Below are positions 29,973 to 32,793 of a stretch of 32,793 bases of DNA, in pieces; the stretch's first letter is position 1; each line of letters opens with the position of its first letter. The notes beneath the pieces are model-generated. The model was given only the letters and a program-made list of their open reading frames with translations, made no database searches and was not told the DNA's origin. Both the position numbers and the translations under genes were made by a program. Where the stretch lies: positions 1-32,793 of IMG/VR virus record IMGVR_UViG_3300030118_006862, one strand, 5' to 3'. Source of the DNA: a virus.

Positions 29973-31339
29973 TTTTTATTAACCTCATTCCATTTTTCTT
30001 TTAGTTTTTGTTTTATGCTATGTTGATCTTGAGCTACTGCCTCATTTAAAGTTAGTGCATTATCATCAAGTATTGTAAATTTAGACATAGCAGTATCAAT
30101 ATTAATTGGAAATAGTAGACCATCTTTGCCTGCTCGGTTCTTTGCAACAAATATTCTTCCTGAGCCATGTGCTTTTTCCATAGGCTTTCTACTAATTGAT
30201 AGAACAACATCAGCTACTTGTGCTTTACCATAAGCTTCGCCTAAATTATCAAGACCTACAACTTCAGACTTAGAAGAATCTCTGTTAGCTTGTGAAGCTG
30301 TCCAAATAGGTATATTAAGATCAACTGCAAGATTTCTTAATTCTGTATAGATTAGTTTTAGCTCATGCCTTAAAGAGTCATATGCCTTAGATGACTTCAT
30401 TACATCAGCGTAATCAACTGTTACAAGACTTGGTTTTATGCCTTTTAATGTAAGCTTTTCTATATGGTTTCTTAACGTCATTACAGAAGCTGAACCTGTT
30501 GGGTATTCTTTAATGATAAGTTTACCTAACTCCATATTTTTGTATTTATCTATTACTTCTTTTTTTCTTTCTATTACTTCATTAGAAGGTATACTACACA
30601 GATGTGAGTCGTATCTTTTTCCTGTTTCGTGTTCAGAAAGCTCAAAAGTATAGTGAATAACATTTTTACCTGCTAACATTGCAGCACATCCCATAGCAAC
30701 TAAGAAATGAGATTTACCTACACCTGTATTTGCTGCAATAACGCCTAACTCACCTCTACCTAAACCTCCTCTTAGAATTTCTTGTGAATCAATTTTTTCT
30801 AATCCTGTTGGACAGACCTGTCTATTAATCTGTACGAACCTAGCTTCAATATCATCAAAGAAGTTATGACCAGTTGAATTAGGCATACCAACTGATATTG
30901 CATTCTTCATAATGTTAAGAACAGATTCATACTTTTCAGTTTGTATTAGCTCTACACTTTGTTCTAAAGCTTCTTTAAATGCTTGTCTTTTACAAAACTC
31001 TAATGACTTATCTTTTACATACTTTAAGTCACCCATGTCTGGGTTTGTTTTCATTCTATGAAGATACTCAATTATTTGATCTCTTAAAACAATGTCCTTA
31101 GACTTTGTAAGATCTTCTTTGATAATAGTTATAAGTATTGTAAGTGTTGGAAATGTTTTGTATTTGTTGTAGTAAGAAAAGTATTTTTGACAAAGATATG
31201 AAAGATATTTTAAATCAAAGTAATCTGGATCTACTACTTCGATCATTTGTGCTGCCCAAGTTTGGTCAGACAGCATACTTTGAAAAACTTTTTCTTGAAA
31301 AGGCTTACCGAATTTTGAGAAGTTTCTTTCTAAACTCAT
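29969..31339 (-). CDS. DnaB-type replicative DNA helicase
   Basis: A 456-residue hexameric helicase that opens the replication fork. The C-terminal RecA-like ATPase domain has Walker A ANTGVGKS (residues 203-210), FELSEHETGKRYDSHL, Walker B LVTVDYADVM and WTASQANRDSS. The N-terminal ~150 residues are helical and fit the DnaB N-terminal dimerisation domain. The C-terminal end is Lys-rich. No primase gene is visible in this window. The ATG at 31339 lies 6 bases after the exonuclease stop. Confidence 0.93.
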   Translation of the reverse strand: MSLERNFSKFGKPFQEKVFQSMLSDQTWAAQMIEVVDPDYFDLKYLSYLCQKYFSYYNKYKTFPTLTILITIIKEDLTKSKDIVLRDQIIEYLHRMKTNPDMGDLKYVKDKSLEFCKRQAFKEALEQSVELIQTEKYESVLNIMKNAISVGMPNSTGHNFFDDIEARFVQINRQVCPTGLEKIDSQEILRGGLGRGELGVIAANTGVGKSHFLVAMGCAAMLAGKNVIHYTFELSEHETGKRYDSHLCSIPSNEVIERKKEVIDKYKNMELGKLIIKEYPTGSASVMTLRNHIEKLTLKGIKPSLVTVDYADVMKSSKAYDSLRHELKLIYTELRNLAVDLNIPIWTASQANRDSSKSEVVGLDNLGEAYGKAQVADVVLSISRKPMEKAHGSGRIFVAKNRAGKDGLLFPINIDTAMSKFTILDDNALTLNEAVAQDQHSIKQKLKEKWNEVNKK

Positions 31340-31345
31340 TTATTA

Positions 31346-32305
31346 TTAAGTCCTTATATTTACTTTTAAGGTTAAAAAGAAAGAGTGAATATCAAACATA
31401 TTAAGACCTTGTTGATTTAAGATTTTTATAAGGTCCATTTTATTTAATTTTTCTTCTTTATTATCATATTGATAGTTTATTGATTGTATTTGTGTTGCGC
31501 TTAACATTGCAGAGTCTAGATACATTAATTTCCAATTTTTTATTAAGTCCTGTTCAGACTCTACAATTTCTTTAAACAGCTTTAATTTGCTGCCGTTTTT
31601 AATTTGTTCCTTAGACTTAATGACAATATCATTAATTGACAAATTATTACACACACCTAATTCTGGAAATCTTTTAACCATCACTTTGAATCCTGCACCT
31701 TTAACACCTTTGAGACCATCACTTTGGTCTCCTGCAAAGCATCTTGCAAGACAAAAATTTTCTGATGTGATTTTCCATTTATCTAATACATATTGTGAAT
31801 CGATTAAAATTCTTTTATTTGGAGACCAAATTTTTGTCTTCTCATCCATTAACTGATAATAGTCTTTGTCTGATGTCACAATTATTTTTTTAAAGTCTGT
31901 CTTTTTTGTTTTACATAGGTATGCAATAATATCGTCAGCTTCACAGTCATTAACATAGATTTGTGTAACAGGAGTTTTATAGAGTATTTTTATTAGCGTT
32001 TTAAGCTGAAAGTCTCTATTCTCAACTGTATCTGGTATATCACCAATTAGTTCGTTTCTATTAAGTGATACTGGTCTTCTACCGTTTTTATAGTTAGGAT
32101 CTATAGATTTTCTTCTTAAAGATCCGCCGCCTTCCCAAACTACTACTATTTTACATGGAGTAAATCTTTCAGATAGCTGCTGAATGTTTTTTAACATTCC
32201 TACAATGCCACCACATAGTTGTCCATTAATAGACTTAGCAGGATTTGCAGCAAAATGTCTCATAAAAACATTCAAGCCATCAATATAAATCTCTGGCTTG
32301 TTCAT
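31346..32305 (-). CDS. 5'-3' exonuclease / flap endonuclease (FEN family)
   Basis: A 319-residue structure-specific nuclease, like T4 RNase H or T5 exonuclease, that removes RNA primers and flaps. It begins EIYIDGLNVFMRHF (first catalytic Asp), has NYKNGRRPV, NDCEADDIIAYL, TSDKDYYQL and a helix-hairpin-helix region with DQSDGLKGVKGAGF. The acidic residues expected for the metal sites are present. The start ATG lies 18 bases after the RecA stop, and the gene is co-directional with RecA, helicase and dUTPase. Confidence 0.93.
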   Translation of the reverse strand: MNKPEIYIDGLNVFMRHFAANPAKSINGQLCGGIVGMLKNIQQLSERFTPCKIVVVWEGGGSLRRKSIDPNYKNGRRPVSLNRNELIGDIPDTVENRDFQLKTLIKILYKTPVTQIYVNDCEADDIIAYLCKTKKTDFKKIIVTSDKDYYQLMDEKTKIWSPNKRILIDSQYVLDKWKITSENFCLARCFAGDQSDGLKGVKGAGFKVMVKRFPELGVCNNLSINDIVIKSKEQIKNGSKLKLFKEIVESEQDLIKNWKLMYLDSAMLSATQIQSINYQYDNKEEKLNKMDLIKILNQQGLNMFDIHSFFLTLKVNIRT

Positions 32306-32323
32306 TTTAAATGTTTCTTTCTA

Positions 32324-32793
32324 TTAAATTATTTCTTTATATGCTTCAGCATCAGATCCCATAATTTCATCATGAACTGCTTTTACTTCTTCATAACTTT
32401 CATGATCAATATCTGGATCGTCTTCATTGTTTCTTCTAATCATTGCTTTTTCTAGTAGCAAGTCAACATATCTACCATATTCAGGATTATTAATAATTTC
32501 ACCAAATCCTGCCTTATAGAATTTTTTATCTACAATTAGCTCACCGTTATTATCATAAACATGTAGATGTTTCCATGCACCTCCTCCTCCAACTTCTATT
32601 TGATATCCATTTATTGTTTCTCCACCATGCTTTCTTAGCAAATCAAATACTTGCTCATGTTCAACAATACCTTTACCAAAGTGAATCTCAAAGTTACAAG
32701 TCCTAAAAGGCGCTGATACTTTGTTTTTAATTGTCTTTGCTGAAACGTTGATTCCAATTGGCTCTTTGTTTTTATTAAGAATTTGTTGACCAG
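32324..32793 (-). CDS. recA: RecA-type recombinase, C-terminal part (start outside the window)
   Basis: The frame stays open to the window edge with no start; the visible part codes for 156 residues. NVSAKTIKNKVSAPFRTCNF followed by EIHFGKGIVEHEQVFDLL is the typical RecA segment (compare KVVKNKVAPPF...DIMFGKGI), and a Gly/Trp turn and an acidic C-terminus (RNNEDDPDIDHESYEE) follow. A shorter reading from a TTG at 32641 would drop the RecA region, so the longer partial gene is right. The Walker A motif is not in view. It probably drives recombination-dependent replication and repair together with the exonuclease and helicase. Confidence 0.9.
   Translation of the reverse strand, partial: GQQILNKNKEPIGINVSAKTIKNKVSAPFRTCNFEIHFGKGIVEHEQVFDLLRKHGGETINGYQIEVGGGGAWKHLHVYDNNGELIVDKKFYKAGFGEIINNPEYGRYVDLLLEKAMIRRNNEDDPDIDHESYEEVKAVHDEIMGSDAEAYKEII

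Noticed and set aside
32324-32641. A self-contained 105-aa gene starting at TTG
   Set aside because: The frame continues upstream to the window edge and that extension carries clear RecA sequence, so the TTG is internal.
1-32793. tRNA genes, CRISPR arrays, insertion sequences, integrase or att sites
   Set aside because: I saw no cloverleaf-like sequence, no short regularly spaced direct repeats and no transposase or integrase motifs in any frame read.

Overview
The window looks like part of the genome of a large, lytic, AT-rich tailed bacteriophage. It is tightly packed: no stretch over 100 bases lacks a gene, overlaps are short, and there are no tRNAs, insertion sequences or CRISPR arrays that I can see. 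It carries a phage-encoded replication and DNA-precursor set (RecA, 5'-3' exonuclease, DnaB-type helicase, DnaE-type polymerase, both class I ribonucleotide reductase subunits, dUTPase, ThyX, thymidine kinase, dCMP deaminase) plus an amidase endolysin. The host cannot be named from sequence alone. The style (DnaE rather than T4-like family B polymerase, RecA rather than UvsX, ThyX, ClpP) fits an uncultured, possibly marine, large phage; that is inference.

Layout. (1) 1-3155: a partial gene, an unknown gene, dCMP deaminase, thymidine kinase and a nucleotide-kinase/thymidylate-synthase-like fusion on the minus strand, with a small Cys-rich gene on the plus strand. (2) 3156-13153: five plus-strand genes surrounding a minus-strand DnaE polymerase. 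Four of the five begin with the same ~23-residue leader (MSxLNRxxFKxLLxEW) holding two L/I-x-E sites, resembling T4 internal-head-protein targeting peptides. (3) 13128-17765: a minus-strand array of nine ~160-residue beta-rich proteins, three families (C, B, A) repeated three times, ending in a small gene. (4) 17800-25041: a zinc-finger nuclease, a sugar-nucleotide epimerase/dehydratase, a nucleoside deoxyribosyltransferase, two ThyX-family proteins, two MazG-like proteins (one fused to a HAD phosphatase) and several unknowns. (5) 25042-32793: a co-directional run of RecA (cut by the window end), exonuclease, helicase, dUTPase, NrdA, NrdB, thioredoxin-like protein, ClpP and endolysin.

How it fits together. 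The minus-strand genes rebuild the host nucleotide pool and replicate phage DNA. Six minus-strand promoters share one architecture (GTGTAAA or close, exactly 16 bases, then TATAAT or close). All six complete plus-strand genes carry one of two short leader motifs typical of prohead-directed phage proteins, so I infer they encode proteins packaged in the head and injected with the DNA. The most novel items are this leader-tagged set, the 3x3 gene array, the kinase fusion whose thymidylate-synthase-like half has Asp at the position that selects cytosine in dCMP hydroxymethylases, and a second ThyX-like protein with Cys in place of the signature Ser.
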